Positions 19,477 to 28,801 are shown, counted from the stretch's first letter. The stretch: DNA of 64,000 nucleotides from Halomonas sp. I5-271120 (GCF_030553075.1 NZ_CP130701.1:2976001-3040000); one strand, 5' to 3'. A program made the numbers and translations. The notes: generated by a model not told the origin, from the letters alone.

Positions 19477-20664
19477 TTAGTTGACCGCCGCGAAGGCCTT
19501 GGCCAGGTAGGGCAGGTTCTCATCGGAGAAGCCTGCCACGTTGGCCCGGCCCGAGCGCACCATGTAGATGCCGAACTCGTCACGCAGCCTGTCGACCTGC
19601 TCCGGGCTGAGGCCGGTGTAGGAGAACATGCCGCGCTGCTCGCCGACACAGGCGAACTTGTCGGCCAGGCCATGGGGCTTCAGGGCTTCGACGAAGTCGC
19701 GACGCAGGCCGTTGATGCGATCGCGCATCTCGGTCAGCTCCTCGCGCCACACCGCGGCCAGCTCCGCCGACTCGAGGATCTCGGTGACGATGGCGCCGCC
19801 ATGGGCGGGCGGGTTGGAGTAGTTCTCGCGGGCCACGATAGCGACCTGGGAGCGCACGTTCTCCATCTGCTCCTGGTTCTTGGCGATTACCACCAGGGCG
19901 CCGGTGCGCTCACGGTAGATGCCGAAGTTCTTGGAGCAGGAACTGGTGATCAGCACCTCATCGAGATTCTCGGCCAGCAGGCGCGCGCCATAGGCGTCTT
20001 CCTCGAGGCCTTCACCAAAGCCCTGATAGGCGAAGTCGACCAGCGGCAGCAGCTCGCGTTCCTGTACCACCTCCAGCACCTGCTGCCACTGCTCACGGGA
20101 CAGGTCGAAGCCGGACGGGTTATGACAGCAGGCGTGCAGCACCACGACGTCACCCACCGGGATCTCCTTCAGCGCCGCCAGCATGCCCGGGAAGTCCAGA
20201 CGGTTGTCGGCATCGACGTAGGGATACTTGCCAAGCTTCAGCTCGGCGGCATGAAAGATGCCCAGGTGGTTCGGCCAGGTGGGATCGCTGACCCAGATGC
20301 CGCGGCCCGGCAGCTGGGTGCGAATGAAGTCCGCGGCCAGGCGCAGGGCCCCGGTGCCGCCGGGCGACTGGGTCGCACTGGCGCGGTTGGCTGCCAGCAC
20401 CGGCGACTCCTCGCCCAGCAGCATGGGCAGGATCACCTTGCCGTAGCGCGGATCACCGTGAGAGCCGATGTAGCTCTTGGTGGTCTCGTTCTTCAGCAGC
20501 AGGGCTTCGGCCTCCTTGACGGCCCGCATCACGGGCGTCGTGCCGGCGGCATCCCGGTAGACCCCGACGCCCAGGTCGACTTTCTGGGGGTTGGTGTCGT
20601 TGTTGAAGGCTTCGATCAACCCGAGGATCGCGTCCCCGGGCACCCGCTGAATCTGCTCGAACAT
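19477..20664 (-). CDS. phhC: Aromatic amino acid aminotransferase
   Basis: This ~395-residue fold-type I PLP enzyme of the AspC/TyrB group starts MFEQIQRVPGDAILGLIEAFNND and has the cofactor lysine in SSCSKNFGIYRERTGAL near residue 245. In this setting it should turn tyrosine into 4-hydroxyphenylpyruvate. ATG 20664 lies 1 nt after the phhB stop (TAAAATG), indicating coupled translation, so the upstream TTG at 20676 is rejected. The gene is the last of phhABC. Aspartate would also be a plausible substrate, since TyrB/AspC enzymes are broad. Confidence 0.9.
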   Translation of the reverse strand: MFEQIQRVPGDAILGLIEAFNNDTNPQKVDLGVGVYRDAAGTTPVMRAVKEAEALLLKNETTKSYIGSHGDPRYGKVILPMLLGEESPVLAANRASATQSPGGTGALRLAADFIRTQLPGRGIWVSDPTWPNHLGIFHAAELKLGKYPYVDADNRLDFPGMLAALKEIPVGDVVVLHACCHNPSGFDLSREQWQQVLEVVQERELLPLVDFAYQGFGEGLEEDAYGARLLAENLDEVLITSSCSKNFGIYRERTGALVVIAKNQEQMENVRSQVAIVARENYSNPPAHGGAIVTEILESAELAAVWREELTEMRDRINGLRRDFVEALKPHGLADKFACVGEQRGMFSYTGLSPEQVDRLRDEFGIYMVRSGRANVAGFSDENLPYLAKAFAAVN

Positions 20665-20665
20665 T

Positions 20666-21004
20666 TTAGGCTGCAACCTCGTCGGTTCTGGCGGCTAGGA
20701 TGAAATCGTTCTTGTGCAGGCCCTTCATTTCATGTGACCACCAGGTCACGGTGACCTTGCCCCATTCGGTAAGAAGCGCGGGATGGTGACCGGCTTCCTC
20801 GGCAATGTCACCGACCCGATTGGTAAAGGCGAGGGCCTGCTTGAAATTGCGGAACTTGAAGACACGTTCCAGTTGCATGATGCCATCGCGGTCGATGATC
20901 TGCCACTCGGGAATCTGCTGGCCAAGCATCTCGACCTCGCTGTCGGTGACGTGGGGAGCATCCCAGCTGCAGGCTTCGCACTGCTGTTCGGAAAGATCGC
21001 TCAT
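20666..21004 (-). CDS. phhB: Pterin-4a-carbinolamine dehydratase
   Basis: PhhB dehydrates the 4a-hydroxy-tetrahydrobiopterin formed by phenylalanine hydroxylase so that the cofactor can be recycled. The 112-residue product has the family signature [22 protein letters not shown], with the paired active-site histidines and the downstream His. It lies 101 bp after phhA and 1 nt before the aminotransferase. Confidence 0.95.
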   Translation of the reverse strand: MSDLSEQQCEACSWDAPHVTDSEVEMLGQQIPEWQIIDRDGIMQLERVFKFRNFKQALAFTNRVGDIAEEAGHHPALLTEWGKVTVTWWSHEMKGLHKNDFILAARTDEVAA

Positions 21005-21105
21005 GGGGTAATCCTCAGGGGTTGGGTGATGATAATGGGCGGTCAGAGATGTCAGGGTGACATCGAATCGGCCGGTCTATTTAACAATGATCAGGGTGGC
21101 AATGA

Positions 21106-21930
21106 TCAGGCGTCGACGACTTTGGGCTTGGGCGGAAACTTGGGGTCATGCAGGCCAAGCTCCATGGCGCGATGCACCAGTGCCATGATGTCCTGTCGGG
21201 AAAGGTCGTGCAGGGTCTCAAGATCGTCAAGTACGTAATAGAGCGGCTGCAGGATGTCGATGCGATAGGGCGTGCGCAGCGCCTCCAGTGCATTGAAGGC
21301 ATGGTGCTCGGGGGCATCGGACAGCGCGTGGAGGGTCTCCTTGGGCGATGAAATGATGCCGCCGCCGTAGATGCGTCGTCCCTGTGGGGTATCGACCAAG
21401 CCGAACTCCACCGTCATCCAGTAGAGTCGCGCCAGGTAGACCCGCTCCTTGGGGCTCGCCGCCAGACCGAGTTTGCCATAGGTCGCCGTGAAGTCGGCGA
21501 AGGCGGGGTTGGTCAGCATCGGGCAGTGCCCGAAGATCTCGTGGAAGATGTCCGGTTCCTGGAGGTAGTCGAGTTCCTCCGGGGTGCGAATGAAGGTGGC
21601 GACCGGGAAGCGGCGATGGGCGAGCAGCTCGAAGAAGGTATCGAAGGGGATCAGTGCCGGCACCTGGGCGGTCTGCCACCCGGTGGTGGCTTCTAGCACC
21701 CGGTCGATCTCGGCGAGCTGGGGGATACGGGTCTCGGGCAGGGCCAGGCGCTCCATGCCGTCGAGGTACTCCTGGCAGACGCGGTTCTCGAGGATCGGCA
21801 GCTGGCGCTGCATCAGGGTTTGCCAGGTGGCGTGTTCCTGGTCGCTGTAGGCGATGTGGCCTTCGGCGTCGGGCATTCGCGCCTGATACTGGCTCGGCTT
21901 GGCGGCGATCGGTTGGGTCTGCGTGGCCAT
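21106..21930 (-). CDS. phhA: Phenylalanine 4-monooxygenase
   Basis: PhhA hydroxylates phenylalanine to tyrosine using tetrahydropterin, oxygen and non-heme iron. The 274-residue product is the bacterial single-domain form without the animal regulatory domain. The iron ligands are visible: H130 and H135 in DIFHEIFGHCP and E175 in MTVEFGL. It is first in phhABC and divergent from phhR. Confidence 0.96.
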   Translation of the reverse strand: MATQTQPIAAKPSQYQARMPDAEGHIAYSDQEHATWQTLMQRQLPILENRVCQEYLDGMERLALPETRIPQLAEIDRVLEATTGWQTAQVPALIPFDTFFELLAHRRFPVATFIRTPEELDYLQEPDIFHEIFGHCPMLTNPAFADFTATYGKLGLAASPKERVYLARLYWMTVEFGLVDTPQGRRIYGGGIISSPKETLHALSDAPEHHAFNALEALRTPYRIDILQPLYYVLDDLETLHDLSRQDIMALVHRAMELGLHDPKFPPKPKVVDA

Positions 21931-22290
21931 ACAGCAGTCTCCGGTTGGCGTGCTTTTGTTATTGGTCGTTGCGAGCTGTCGCGAAAGGCACGGCAGTGTC
22001 TTGTGCTTCTCGCCTGATCTCAGTCTATGAGAGCCGGGACTCGTGGGAAGTCGCTTTTATGCCACCTGACCACCTGTCTGGCGCGAAAAGCGTCACGAAA
22101 AGTTGACGGTTGCGTGCTTGAGACGCCATGAAATCGTCGCTGCCGCTGGTTCATGGCCTTGAAGCGCGTCGGGTGTCACGTTAGCTTTACAGACGAGTCA
22201 CGGCGCCTTGACGCCCGTGATGCCCGGTGACGCCATGTCGCGCCACGGGCACACCGCTACCTTTAACAGGGATTCTTACCGGACATCGCC
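21931..22290. promoter_or_regulatory. phhA-phhR divergent regulatory region
   Basis: This 360-bp gap separates the two divergent genes and must hold both promoters. The clearest element is a TyrR-box-like dyad at 22174-22191. Another imperfect dyad, CGTCAC...GTTGACG, lies near 22091-22108. I could not identify a convincing sigma-54 promoter for phhA. Confidence 0.55.
22174..22191. promoter_or_regulatory. TyrR/PhhR box candidate
   Basis: TGTCAC-N6-TTTACA matches the TyrR box consensus TGTAAA-N6-TTTACA at 10 of 12 defined positions and sits 100 bp upstream of phhR. Confidence 0.6.
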
Positions 22291-23853
22291 ATGCGCCTGA
22301 AATTTCACTGCCAGAACCGGATCGGCATCCTGCGGGACATCGTCGCCCACTTTGCCGATTATGGCGTCAACGTGGCCCATGGCGAGGTGGGCGGCGATCA
22401 TGGCAACACCATCTACCTGCACCTGCCGCAGCTGCTTAACGCCCAGCTGGCTTCCCTCAAGCCGACGCTTGAGACCATACCCGGTGTTTTCGGCGTCAAG
22501 CGCGTCAGCCTCATGCCCAGCGAGCGGCGTCATCTGGAGCTGGATGCGCTGCTCTCATCGCTCTCCGAACCGGTGATGTCGATCGACATGGACGGGCGCG
22601 TGGTGGCGGCCAATCGGGCCGCCGGGCAGATGCTTGGCGTGCGGGTCGACGAGGTGCCGGGCCTGTCGCTGGATCGCTACCTGCCCGATCTGGATCTTCC
22701 GGATCTGATTCGGCGCAACAATGCCCGGGTCAATGGCCTGCGTCTCAAGCTCAAGGGCGCCACCTACCTGGCCGACATCGCGCCGCTGCACCGGGAACGG
22801 CACGACGATGTGGCTTCGCTTGCCGGCGCGGTGGTGACGCTGCATCGTGCGGATCGTATCGGTGAACGTATCTACCAGGTCCAGCGCCAGGAGCTGCGCG
22901 GCTTCGAATCGATCTTTCAGTCGAGCCCACGACTCGCCAACCTGATTCGCGAGGCTCGGCGCATGGCGCCACTGGACGCGCCTCTGCTGATTGAGGGCGA
23001 GACCGGCACCGGCAAGGAACTGCTGGCCCGAGCCTGCCACTTGGCCAGCGCCCGTGGCCAGGCGCCCTTCATGGCGCTGAACTGTGCGGGACTGCCCGAG
23101 TCGATGGCCGAGACCGAGCTGTTCGGCTATGCCTCAGGCGCCTTCGAGGGCGCCCGGCCGGAGGGTAAGCTGGGGCTTTTGGAGCTGACCGCCGGCGGCA
23201 CGATCTTTCTCGATGAAGTGGGTGAGATGAGCCCGCGGCTGCAGGTCAAGCTGCTGCGCTTCCTGCAGGATGGCGGCTTTCGCCGGGTGGGCAGCGACGA
23301 GGAGACCTATCTCGACGTGCGGGTGATATGCGCCACCCAGCAGGACCTGCCGGGTCTCTGCGCCGAGGGACTCTTCCGCCAGGATCTTTACCATCGCCTC
23401 AATGTGCTCTCGGTGCAGGTCCCGCCGCTGCGCGATTGTTTCGACGGGATTGAGGAGCTGGCAGCGCACTTTCTCGACCGCGCCGCGCGCCAGATCGGCT
23501 GCCCGCTGCCCGAGCTCTCGCCGGCGGCTCAGGCGAGGCTTTCGAGCTATCACTGGCCGGGCAACGTGCGTCAGCTCGAGAACGTGCTCTTCCAGGCCGT
23601 TTCGCTATGTGAAGGCGGCACCATTGAGCCGGCGCACCTGCGCCTGCCTGAAGTGGGCCAGGGGCCAGGGCTCGCCGGGGTGGACTTGGAGGGTTCGCTC
23701 GGTGAGATCATGGGCGACGTCGAGAAGCGCGTGCTCGCCGCTCTCTATCCTAAGCACCCCTCGAGCCGCCAGCTGGCGCGTCGGCTGGGGGTGTCCCACA
23801 CCACCATCGCCAACAAGCTGAAGCGCCATGGGATTGGCGACGAGGCCGAGTAA
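22291..23853 (+). CDS. phhR: TyrR/PhhR family transcriptional regulator
   Basis: The 520-residue product has the TyrR layout: ACT-like domain (1-70, MRLKFHCQNRIGILRDIVAHFADYGVNV), PAS (~78-150), AAA+ domain (~205-430, Walker A GETGTGKE, Walker B GTIFLDEVGEM) and a C-terminal TyrR-type helix-turn-helix (SSRQLARRLGVSHTTIANKLKRHG). The sigma-54 contact loop reads GAFEGA instead of GAFTGA near residues 283-288, as expected of TyrR-like proteins that act with sigma-70. It should respond to aromatic amino acids and control phhABC. Confidence 0.93.
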   Translation: MRLKFHCQNRIGILRDIVAHFADYGVNVAHGEVGGDHGNTIYLHLPQLLNAQLASLKPTLETIPGVFGVKRVSLMPSERRHLELDALLSSLSEPVMSIDMDGRVVAANRAAGQMLGVRVDEVPGLSLDRYLPDLDLPDLIRRNNARVNGLRLKLKGATYLADIAPLHRERHDDVASLAGAVVTLHRADRIGERIYQVQRQELRGFESIFQSSPRLANLIREARRMAPLDAPLLIEGETGTGKELLARACHLASARGQAPFMALNCAGLPESMAETELFGYASGAFEGARPEGKLGLLELTAGGTIFLDEVGEMSPRLQVKLLRFLQDGGFRRVGSDEETYLDVRVICATQQDLPGLCAEGLFRQDLYHRLNVLSVQVPPLRDCFDGIEELAAHFLDRAARQIGCPLPELSPAAQARLSSYHWPGNVRQLENVLFQAVSLCEGGTIEPAHLRLPEVGQGPGLAGVDLEGSLGEIMGDVEKRVLAALYPKHPSSRQLARRLGVSHTTIANKLKRHGIGDEAE

Positions 23854-23868
23854 GGAGCAGGCATGTGA

Positions 23869-24876
23869 TCAGCGTTCGCGCTGCCTGACCGACTCCCGCA
23901 CTACCAGCCGCGGCGGCAGGGCGGTTAACGGTGCGAAGGGGCGCTGATGCTCCAGGCGGTCGATGAGCTGTGCGATCGCGGTGGCGCCAAGCTCGTAGAT
24001 GGGCTGATGAATCGTGGTCAGGGCGGGGCAGGTATAGCGGCCGACGTCGATATCGTCGTAGCCGATCACGGACATCTTGTCTGGCACGCTGAGCCCCGCC
24101 TCGAGGGCGGCGCGAATGGCACCGATAGCGGCCAGGTCGTTGAAGGCGAACACAGCCTGGGGCCGGTGATCCTTTTCAAGCAGTTCGCGCATGGCGGCAT
24201 AACCGCCATCGGCCAGCAGGTTGGTAGTGATGATGTGCCTTGAGGGCAGCGTAAGGCCCACGGTTTGGCAGGCGTCCAGCGCGCCGGCCAGGCGCTCCTG
24301 GGAGCGCGGGTGGTCGGTGGGGCCGGTGAGTAGCGCGATATCGTCAAGGCCTTGGGCAAGCAGGTGCTCGATGGCAAGCCGGGCGCCCAGGCGCGAGTCG
24401 TCGTTGACCACGGCGATATCCGGGCGCGGGGCTGTGGCTGCATCCAGCATTACGGTGGGCAGGGTCTGACGGTTCAGGGCCTCGAGAAAGCCAGGGCCGT
24501 TGCGCGAGGTCATCACGATCAGCCCGTCGATGCGGCGCTCGAGGAGCGTGTGGAGATAAGCGACCTGCTTGTCGTCGACGTCGTCGGCATTGCAAAGCAT
24601 GAGGCTGTAGCCGCAGTCGAAGCAGTGATCCTCAACGCCGCGAATGAGCGCCGAGAAGAAGGGGTTGTCGGCGCTGGTCACGATCATGCCGATGGTACGA
24701 CTGCGCCTGGATTGCAGCGAGCGCGCAATGGTATCCGGGCGATAGCCAAGCTCCGCGATGGCCCGTTGCACCCGCAGACGGGTCGCGGGTGCAACGGTGC
24801 GGCTCTGGTTGACCACGTGAGAGACGGTGGTGATCGACACCCCCGCCTGCTTTGCCACGTCCTTCAGTCGAGCCAT
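23869..24876 (-). CDS. rbsR: LacI family ribose operon repressor
   Basis: The 335-residue product has an N-terminal LacI helix-turn-helix (ARLKDVAKQAGVSITTVSHVVNQ) followed by a periplasmic-binding-protein-like sugar domain. The C-terminal repressor RVVVRES-type ending and its place as last gene of rbsDACB mark it as RbsR. The likely target is the perfect palindrome at 28786-28801. It converges with phhR with only 15 bp between the stops and no visible hairpin. Confidence 0.92.
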   Translation of the reverse strand: MARLKDVAKQAGVSITTVSHVVNQSRTVAPATRLRVQRAIAELGYRPDTIARSLQSRRSRTIGMIVTSADNPFFSALIRGVEDHCFDCGYSLMLCNADDVDDKQVAYLHTLLERRIDGLIVMTSRNGPGFLEALNRQTLPTVMLDAATAPRPDIAVVNDDSRLGARLAIEHLLAQGLDDIALLTGPTDHPRSQERLAGALDACQTVGLTLPSRHIITTNLLADGGYAAMRELLEKDHRPQAVFAFNDLAAIGAIRAALEAGLSVPDKMSVIGYDDIDVGRYTCPALTTIHQPIYELGATAIAQLIDRLEHQRPFAPLTALPPRLVVRESVRQRER

Positions 24877-24885
24877 GGGCTCTGC

Positions 24886-25767
24886 TTATTCCTTAGTGAT
24901 CAGCTTCAGCGGCACCGGGATATTGGCCTCGACGCTTTCACCCTTGAGCAGGGCATCGGCGGTGTTGATACCGAGAGCCCCGATCAGCGCGGGTCGCTGA
25001 GCAATGGTGGCGTCCATGAGGCCGTCTTTCACCGCCTGGACACCGGCATCGGTGCCATCGAAGCCGACCAGGATCACGTCGTCGTTGCCGCCAGCCTGCA
25101 GGGCACGCTGAGCGCCCAGCGCCATTTCGTCATTCTGGGCAAACACCGCCTGGATGTCCGGATGGGCCTGCAGCAGGTTCTCCATCACGTTGAGGCCTTC
25201 GGTGCGGTTGAAGTTGGCCGGCTGAGAGGCCACCAGTTCGAGGCCAGGAGCGGCTTCGATCGCCGCCATGAAGCCTTCGCCGCGATCGCGGGTGGCCGAA
25301 GCACCCGGCACACCCTCGAGCTGTACGATCTGGCCTTCGCCCCCCAACTGCTCGGCGATGAAGCCCCCGGCAAGCTGGCCGCCGGCGACGTTGTCGGACG
25401 CGATGTGTGAGGCTACGCGACCGCCGTTGGCACTGCGGTCCAGGGTGATCACCGGCACGTTGCGGGCGTTGGCAGAGCGCACGCTGGATACGGCAGCATC
25501 GGAGTCGGTCGGGTTCATGAGCAGCAGGTCGATGTCGCGGGACAAGGCGTCTTCGACGTTGGAGAGCTCCCTGGCGGCATCATTGCCGGAATCCAGAACG
25601 ATCAGCTCGTGGCCAAGGGCCTCGGCCCGCTGTTCGGCCCCTTCCTGCATGGTCACGAAGAAGGGGTTGTTCAACGTCGACACCACCAGGGCAATGCGAT
25701 CGGCCATGGCGTTGCCACTGAGACCGATGCCCGCGGCGACGGCGGAGGCGAGTAGCAGTTTCTTCAT
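24886..25767 (-). CDS. rbsB: Ribose ABC transporter periplasmic binding protein
   Basis: The 293-residue product has a signal peptide (MKKLLLASAVAAGIGLSGNAMA) and the RbsB-type sugar-binding fold: IALVVSTLNNPFFVTMQEGAEQRAEALGHEL, QNDEMALGAQRAL and VGFDGTDAGVQAV. It captures ribose for RbsAC. It lies between rbsC and rbsR. Confidence 0.95.
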   Translation of the reverse strand: MKKLLLASAVAAGIGLSGNAMADRIALVVSTLNNPFFVTMQEGAEQRAEALGHELIVLDSGNDAARELSNVEDALSRDIDLLLMNPTDSDAAVSSVRSANARNVPVITLDRSANGGRVASHIASDNVAGGQLAGGFIAEQLGGEGQIVQLEGVPGASATRDRGEGFMAAIEAAPGLELVASQPANFNRTEGLNVMENLLQAHPDIQAVFAQNDEMALGAQRALQAGGNDDVILVGFDGTDAGVQAVKDGLMDATIAQRPALIGALGINTADALLKGESVEANIPVPLKLITKE

Positions 25768-25841
25768 GGTCTGGCTCCTAAGGTCTTGTTATGCAGAGTG
25801 TTGTCAAACATGTTGTGAAGCACAGGCGTCGTGCTGGCGTG

Positions 25842-26804
25842 TCACGACGAGTTTGACCGGCTGTCGAGCAGCACGGCCAGGAGGATGACCGCGCCCTTGG
25901 CGATCATCTGGAAATACGATGACACGCCCATGATATTGAGCGCGTTGTTGAGCACGCCTATCACCAGCGCACCGACCAGGGTGCCGAAGATGCGCCCACG
26001 GCCCCCCATCAGGCTGGTGCCCCCGATCACCACCGCGGCGATGGCGTCGAGCTCATAGCCGGTGCCGGCGGTGGGCTGGGCAGACCCCAGGCGGGCGGTC
26101 AGTACCACGCTTGCCAGCGCCGCACAGGCCCCGGAGATCGCATAGACGCTGATCTTGATGCGGGCGACGTTGATGCCGGATAGGCGCGCCACTTTCTCGC
26201 CGCCGCCCACTGCATAGACATGTCGGCCGAAGCGGGTGTGATGCAGCACGCCCCAGCACAGTACGAAGACGAAGAACATCAAATAGATGGGAATGGGCAC
26301 GCCTAGCCAGTAGCCGCCGCCGAGCTGCCAGAACAGGTCGGCGGCCGGCGTGGTGCCGATTGAGATCGGGCGCCCATCGGTGAAGACCAGTGCCGCCCCG
26401 CGCAGGATGGTCATGGCCACCAGGGTGACGATGAAGGCCTGGATGCGCCCGAAGGCCACGAAGGCCCCGGAAATGGCACCAAGGCAGGCGCCGGCGGCAA
26501 CGGTGCCGGGCACGCCCACCCAGGGTGTCAGGCCTGAGGCCGTCATGGCGCCGGCGAAGGCGCCCGTCAGGGCGAGCACCGCGCCCACCGACAGGTCGAT
26601 GCCGGCGGTCAGGATGACGAAGGTCACGCCCATGGCGATGATGGCGTTGATGCTCGACTGACGCAGCACGTTGAGGATGTTGTCGACGGTCAGGAAGTTG
26701 TCGCTCAGGGCGGCACTGACGATGACCAGCAGAGCAAGCGCGAGGAAGGCCTTGTTGTCGATCAACAGCCGGGTAGCGGTCTTGTTCATGGTGAGGGTGC
26801 TCAT
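25842..26804 (-). CDS. rbsC: Ribose ABC transporter permease
   Basis: The 320-residue membrane protein has 8-10 hydrophobic helices and the BPD_transp_2 signature (VILTAGIDLSVGAVLALTGAFAG) and GRNRY-like VGGGEKVARLSGINV loop. Its ATG overlaps the rbsA stop by 4 nt, so the two are translationally coupled. Confidence 0.95.
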   Translation of the reverse strand: MSTLTMNKTATRLLIDNKAFLALALLVIVSAALSDNFLTVDNILNVLRQSSINAIIAMGVTFVILTAGIDLSVGAVLALTGAFAGAMTASGLTPWVGVPGTVAAGACLGAISGAFVAFGRIQAFIVTLVAMTILRGAALVFTDGRPISIGTTPAADLFWQLGGGYWLGVPIPIYLMFFVFVLCWGVLHHTRFGRHVYAVGGGEKVARLSGINVARIKISVYAISGACAALASVVLTARLGSAQPTAGTGYELDAIAAVVIGGTSLMGGRGRIFGTLVGALVIGVLNNALNIMGVSSYFQMIAKGAVILLAVLLDSRSNSS

Positions 26805-28300
26805 GGGGTGACGGTCTCCGTGGCTGCTTCGCTGTGGGCAGCGGCGGTCATGATGGTTTCCTGAGTGGCGTCTTCGCGGTTGAATTCGCCGCTGATGCGG
26901 CCATTGGCGAGCACCATGATGCGGTCAGAAAGGCCCAGCAGTTCGGGCATTTCCGAGGAGATCAGCAGCACGCACTTGCCCTGGCGCTTGAGCTCATTGA
27001 TCAGCAGATAGATCTCGCGCTTGGCTCCGACATCGACGCCGCGGGTGGGCTCATCGAGAATCACGGTGTCCGGTTGGGTCATCAGCGCCTTGGCCAGGGA
27101 AACCTTTTGCTGATTGCCGCCGGAGAGGGTGTCGATGGGCTGGTGCATGTCCTGCAGCTTGATGCGAAAGGCCTCGATATAGTGCGCCACCGCGGCGCGT
27201 TCACGTCCGGCGTTGATCAGGCCGAGCGGGCCGCAGAAAGCGGGTAGGGCGGCGAGCGACATGTTGTCGGCCACCGAGTGCTCGAGCAGCAGCCCGGCCT
27301 GTTTGCGGTCTTCTGGCACATAGACTAGGCCTGCGCGCAGCGCCTCCTGGGGCGAGGCGAAGCGCACTGATGCTTGCCGAATGCGGACTTCGCCGCCCTT
27401 GATGGGCACATCGCCGCAAATGGCCTGAGCCATCTCCGTGCGGCCGGCCCCCATCAGGCCGCCGAAACCCAGCACTTCACCGGCCCGGGCCGAGAAGGAC
27501 ACCTCGAAGACGCCGGGCGCCGACAGTCGGTCGACGTTGATCATCTCCTCGCCGAGCGTCGGTGGTTCATAGGGATAACGGTCGGCGAGCTCACGCCCCA
27601 CCATCTTGCGGATCAGATCGTTCTCGCTAAGTGCCGTGGTCGGCCCGTCATGCACCAGTTGACCGTCGCGCAGCACCGCGACGCTATCGCACATGCGGAA
27701 GATCTCGGGCAGACGGTGGGTGATCATCACCAGCGACTTGCCTTCCTCGCGCAGTGCGGCGACTACCTGCTCGAGGATATCGGTCTCGATATCGGTCAGG
27801 GCATCGGTGGGCTCATCCATGATGATGATTTCGGCGTCCAGCGACAGGGCGCGTGCGATCTCGACCATCTGTTGCTGGCCGATGCTGAGACCGGCAACCG
27901 GCGTGCGCGGATCAATATGCTGCTTGAGGCGAGCCAGCAGCTCGCCGGCCTGACGGTACAGCCGTGCCCAGTCGACGGTACCCAGGCGGGTGCGCGGTTC
28001 ACGGCCAAGGAAGATGTTCTCGCCGGCCGAGAGACCACCAACCAGGTTGAGTTCCTGATGAATAATGGCGATGCCGGCATCCATGGCCTGGCGGGGTGTA
28101 GCGAAACGGACCTTGTCGCCACGCAGCCAGATCTCGCCGGCATCGGCCTGGTGGACACCGCTGAGCACCTTCATCAGGGTCGATTTGCCGGCGCCGTTCT
28201 CGCCAGCCAGTGCCTTAACGCGGCCGGGATACAGCGCGAGATCGACGCCCTCTAGCACGGTGACGCCGGAAAAGCGCTTCTCGATGCCTTGCAGCGCCAT
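26801..28300 (-). CDS. rbsA: Ribose ABC transporter ATP-binding protein (two ABC domains)
   Basis: The ~499-residue product has two nucleotide-binding domains: the first with GENGAGKSTLMKVLSG near residue 37 and LSIGQQQMVEIARAL, the second with GLMGAGRTEMAQ and the signature LSGGNQQKVSLAKAL. The second Walker A is degenerate, as usual in this family. ATG 28300 aligns with known RbsA N-termini (ALQGIEKRFSGV). A TTG overlapping the rbsD stop (TTTTGA, about 28327) could be a coupled start. The frame stays open further upstream inside rbsD, which is not used. Confidence 0.93.
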   Translation of the reverse strand: MALQGIEKRFSGVTVLEGVDLALYPGRVKALAGENGAGKSTLMKVLSGVHQADAGEIWLRGDKVRFATPRQAMDAGIAIIHQELNLVGGLSAGENIFLGREPRTRLGTVDWARLYRQAGELLARLKQHIDPRTPVAGLSIGQQQMVEIARALSLDAEIIIMDEPTDALTDIETDILEQVVAALREEGKSLVMITHRLPEIFRMCDSVAVLRDGQLVHDGPTTALSENDLIRKMVGRELADRYPYEPPTLGEEMINVDRLSAPGVFEVSFSARAGEVLGFGGLMGAGRTEMAQAICGDVPIKGGEVRIRQASVRFASPQEALRAGLVYVPEDRKQAGLLLEHSVADNMSLAALPAFCGPLGLINAGRERAAVAHYIEAFRIKLQDMHQPIDTLSGGNQQKVSLAKALMTQPDTVILDEPTRGVDVGAKREIYLLINELKRQGKCVLLISSEMPELLGLSDRIMVLANGRISGEFNREDATQETIMTAAAHSEAATETVTP

Positions 28301-28323
28301 CAGCGCCTGGCGCGTTTCGGCGC

Positions 28324-28752
28324 TCAAAACGGCACCCCACTGTGCAAGGCAACGTTGGCGTAGGGTGTGCACTCACCGGTGCGAATCACCGCCTTGGCCT
28401 TCTTGAGCGACTGCTTGAAGGTGTCGTGAGACACATAGGATGCCTCGACCGGGTGGCCGTCCCTCGCCTCAAGCTCGGCCAGGCGATGCTGGATGTCGTC
28501 ATTGAGTGCCGGGCTGTGAGTAGTTATTTCGTTGGCGAGGGTCACGCTCTCGACGCACAGCTCTTCGAGCAGTGCATCGAGCACCGGCAGGAAACCGGGC
28601 AGGCCGGGCGTTACCGCAAGATCGATACGCGGCACGTCGGTCGGGATCGGCAGTCCCGCATCGGCAATCACCAGGGTGTCGGTATGTCCGAGCTCGGCGA
28701 TCAGGGCATTGAGCGGGGCATTGAGCAGGCCATGACGTTTCACGGGATTCAC
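28324..28752 (-). CDS. rbsD: D-ribose pyranase
   Basis: RbsD speeds interconversion of the pyranose and furanose forms of ribose so that ribokinase can use it. The ~140-residue product contains LGHTDTLVIADAGLPIP with the active-site His, and ends with KAVIRTGECTPYANVALHSGVPF. The start could be GTG 28752 or GTG 28743; the second gives the N-terminus MKRHGLLN, closer to E. coli RbsD (MKKGTVLN). It is the first gene of rbsDACBR. Ribokinase (rbsK) is not in the cluster. Confidence 0.93.
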   Translation of the reverse strand: MNPVKRHGLLNAPLNALIAELGHTDTLVIADAGLPIPTDVPRIDLAVTPGLPGFLPVLDALLEELCVESVTLANEITTHSPALNDDIQHRLAELEARDGHPVEASYVSHDTFKQSLKKAKAVIRTGECTPYANVALHSGVPF

Positions 28753-28777
28753 GCTATAGCTGAGAATTCAGGTCTGC

Positions 28778-28801
28778 ATTGTAACGCGCAAACGTTTGCG
28801 C
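28778..28801 (-). promoter_or_regulatory. rbsD promoter -10 element and LacI-type operator
   Basis: GCGCAAAC meets GTTTGCGC as a 16-bp perfect palindrome (28786-28801), the type bound by LacI-family repressors such as PurR and RbsR. On the minus strand it is followed 2 bp later by TACAAT (28778-28783), a good -10 hexamer. The operator therefore fills the spacer of the rbs promoter, consistent with repression by RbsR. I see no strong -35. Confidence 0.8.

Noticed and set aside
21931..22290. A sigma-54 promoter for phhA
   Set aside because: Candidate GG-N10-GC pairs on the minus strand lack the surrounding consensus, and PhhR lacks the GAFTGA loop.
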